From Myxococcus eversor (GTDB lineage: Bacteria; Myxococcota; Myxococcia; Myxococcales; Myxococcaceae), in contig NZ_JAAIXY010000009.1 of NCBI RefSeq assembly GCF_010894455.1, positions 62,001 through 126,000 of the forward strand: a stretch of DNA of 64,000 bases. Direction: 5' to 3'. The notes under the pieces were generated by a model. That model was not told the origin of the DNA. It worked only from the letters and a program-made list of their open reading frames with translations, and did no database searches. Of this stretch, positions 62,748-64,000 are shown piece by piece. Position numbers and translations under genes: made by a program. Each line of letters begins with the position of its first letter. Position 1 is the stretch's first letter.

Positions 62748-63721
62748 AGCGGTGGGTGGCGTCGGTGTTGGTGCTGGCGGTGGGGTGCACGCCCATGGAC
62801 ATGGAGCGGCGCACCGAGCGCGGGCCCGTCCTGCGGACCTACCTCCAGGAGTCGCAGTTGGGGGAGCGCATGCCGTTCGCGCGCACGGCGGTGAACTGGC
62901 CCCAGCTCACCCTGCGCTTCTCCACGGCGGACATCTGCCGCACGGAGCAGCATGCCGAGTACGCCGAGGACATCATCACCACCCGCTCCGTCCCGGGCGC
63001 GGCGGGGGCGGTGAGCTCGGGGGGCGTTCTCACGGCGGTGGGCGGTTTCCTGGTGCTGGGGCGCACGCTCTTCTCCAACTCGCCGGACCGCGATGGCATC
63101 GACCGCGAGGGCCACTACGGCGCCTCCAGTCGGAAGGTGGCGACGACGTGGGGTGTGGTGCTGCTGTCGGTGGGTTTGCCCGCGCTGGTGGCGGGCATCG
63201 TGCAACTCCACCGGGGCGGCGAGACGAAGGAGACGCGCAAGGCGGATGAGATGCTGGCCCTGCGTGAGGTGCCTTGTCAGCCACAGCCCGCGGACGGAGT
63301 GGTGGAGCTGGCGGGCGGCAATGGCCCTCCGCCCGAGCCGCGCGCCACGGTGAATGGGACGCTGGTGCTGAGCGCCGAGGAGGCGCGGAGCCTGAGCTTC
63401 AAGGGGCTGCTGTTGGATGGCGCACCTGTGTTGCTCCAGGACGAGGACCTCTCGCGGATGGAGACCTTCCGGACCTGTGCCCAGTTGCTGGCGGCGCCGG
63501 TGGACCCGGAGGCGCTGGCTCGTGAGGCCAAGACACATCCGAACCAGCTGCGCACGAAGCGGGAGTTGGTCCGGGCCTGCACGACGCTGCCGGGAGCGCC
63601 CGCCGGTCCGTTGCTGGAGGCCATCGACTCCGCGCTGGCGGGGGGCATGGCGCCGGAGGCGAGTCCGACACCGCCGACACCACCGACTCCGCCCACGCCA
63701 CCGTCAGGTGCCGAGCTCTGA
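62744..63721 (+). CDS. Lipoprotein of unknown function
   Basis: A 325-residue lipoprotein: VLVLAVGC lipobox (Cys15), an unusual N-terminal part, then two hydrophobic segments (about 85-105 and 130-155), a soluble C-terminal domain (DGAPVLLQDEDLSRME and so on) and a Pro-rich tail (PTPPTPPTPPTPPSG). No family is recognised. It overlaps the upstream lipoprotein by four bases. The two hydrophobic stretches may anchor it in the membrane. Confidence 0.72.
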   Translation: MKRWVASVLVLAVGCTPMDMERRTERGPVLRTYLQESQLGERMPFARTAVNWPQLTLRFSTADICRTEQHAEYAEDIITTRSVPGAAGAVSSGGVLTAVGGFLVLGRTLFSNSPDRDGIDREGHYGASSRKVATTWGVVLLSVGLPALVAGIVQLHRGGETKETRKADEMLALREVPCQPQPADGVVELAGGNGPPPEPRATVNGTLVLSAEEARSLSFKGLLLDGAPVLLQDEDLSRMETFRTCAQLLAAPVDPEALAREAKTHPNQLRTKRELVRACTTLPGAPAGPLLEAIDSALAGGMAPEASPTPPTPPTPPTPPSGAEL

Positions 63722-63897
63722 CTCGACGTCCATCGTGATGCTCACCGGTCAGAGTCCCAGGCCGTTCCAGCCTTCGGCGTTGTAGACCTTGAACAAGGGC
63801 CACCGGCGTGAAGCTCACACTCGTGTAGCCCCTGCGCCTCTCATGATTGGAAGAACGGCGAGCGCCTTCCTATCGGCGCCCGCCAATCCCTCTCACC
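63722..63897. other. Short gap with a possible gene remnant
   Basis: No gene is supported. On the minus strand a short open stretch ends with FKVYNAEGWNGLGL and a stop (about 63751-63800), which reads like a protein C-terminus but has stops just upstream. It may be the end of a decayed gene. Confidence 0.3.
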
Positions 63898-64000
63898 TCA
63901 CGGCCCGACGACGGTGAGCACGCTCTTGTCGAAGTCGATGACCTGGCGCGCCACCTCGACGACCTGCTCCGACGTCACCGCGTCGATGTGCTTCGCGTAG
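63898..64000 (-). CDS. M16-family peptidase, C-terminal end (continues beyond the window)
   Basis: The last 33 residues of a protein read YAKHIDAVTSEQVVEVARQV and end FDKSVLTVVGP, followed by a stop at 63898. The pattern (helix, then a final strand ending VVGP) is the usual close of insulinase-like M16 zinc peptidases, where V(T)xEqV..vAr.....D...vVvvG is conserved. The active site lies outside the window, so activity cannot be judged. Confidence 0.72.
   Translation of the reverse strand, partial: YAKHIDAVTSEQVVEVARQVIDFDKSVLTVVGP

Overview
The window is a G+C-rich bacterial chromosome segment with coding frames almost always ending in G or C. Its content points to a myxobacterium of the Myxococcaceae (Myxococcus/Corallococcus-like). 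The evidence is two proteins with MYXO-CTERM surface-sorting tails, a SitA6-type lipoprotein toxin beside a double-CXXCG immunity protein, many lipoproteins and Cys-rich secreted proteins of unknown role, an NtrC-type two-component pair and a DUF4388/J-domain protein. No tRNA, rRNA, CRISPR array, insertion sequence or phage gene was seen. No gene-free stretch exceeds 300 bases.

Layout. 1-3.6 kb: start of purF (leaving the window leftwards), a neutral-ceramidase-like protein, a small membrane protein and a crotonase. 3.7-5.8 kb: a two-gene Septu-type defence island (PtuA ATPase and PtuB HNH nuclease). 5.8-14.8 kb: a YhbY RNA-binding protein, a GYF/DUF4388/J-domain/TPR regulator broken by two apparent frameshifts, a four-repeat Cys-rich secreted protein, a TSUP permease, a DUF1877 protein, an EamA permease and a MYXO-CTERM protein with nine CDGGxCPG repeats. 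15-25 kb: an LVIVD-repeat lipoprotein, a stand-alone A-T-R (NRPS-like reductase) enzyme behind a clear sigma-70-like promoter, lipoproteins and a metzincin protease. 25-33.5 kb: biotin carrier, biotin carboxylase and carboxyltransferase of an acyl-CoA carboxylase, split by a 1271-residue surface protein. 33.5-39.4 kb: a Coq4-like protein, a site-2 protease with CBS domains, the SitA6/SitI6 toxin-immunity pair and two unknowns. 39.6-46.3 kb: a 1027-residue homologue of plant methionine S-methyltransferase, a PRMT-like methyltransferase, a secreted protein and a wax ester synthase/DGAT. 46.3-54.9 kb: an NtrC regulator with its kinase, a MshEN/HEAT protein, an RDD membrane protein and a GlsB-type protein. 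55-64 kb: RsmE, an adenylate cyclase, two Mpo1-like proteins, an AraC regulator, DUF1993, a YdjM-like membrane hydrolase, PrmA, a lipoprotein pair and the end of an M16 peptidase.

Most genes look independently transcribed. The tight couplings are ptuA-ptuB (GTGA overlap), kinase-NtrC (GTGA overlap), the 62.4-63.7 kb lipoprotein pair (ATGA overlap), carrier-carboxylase (27-base gap) and sitA-sitI (28-base gap). Perfect or near-perfect hairpins lie at many convergent junctions and probably act as terminators. The regions most likely to hold under-described biology are the Septu island (which also contains a compensated frame displacement), the methionine-methyltransferase homologue, the A-T-R enzyme and the SitA/SitI pair.
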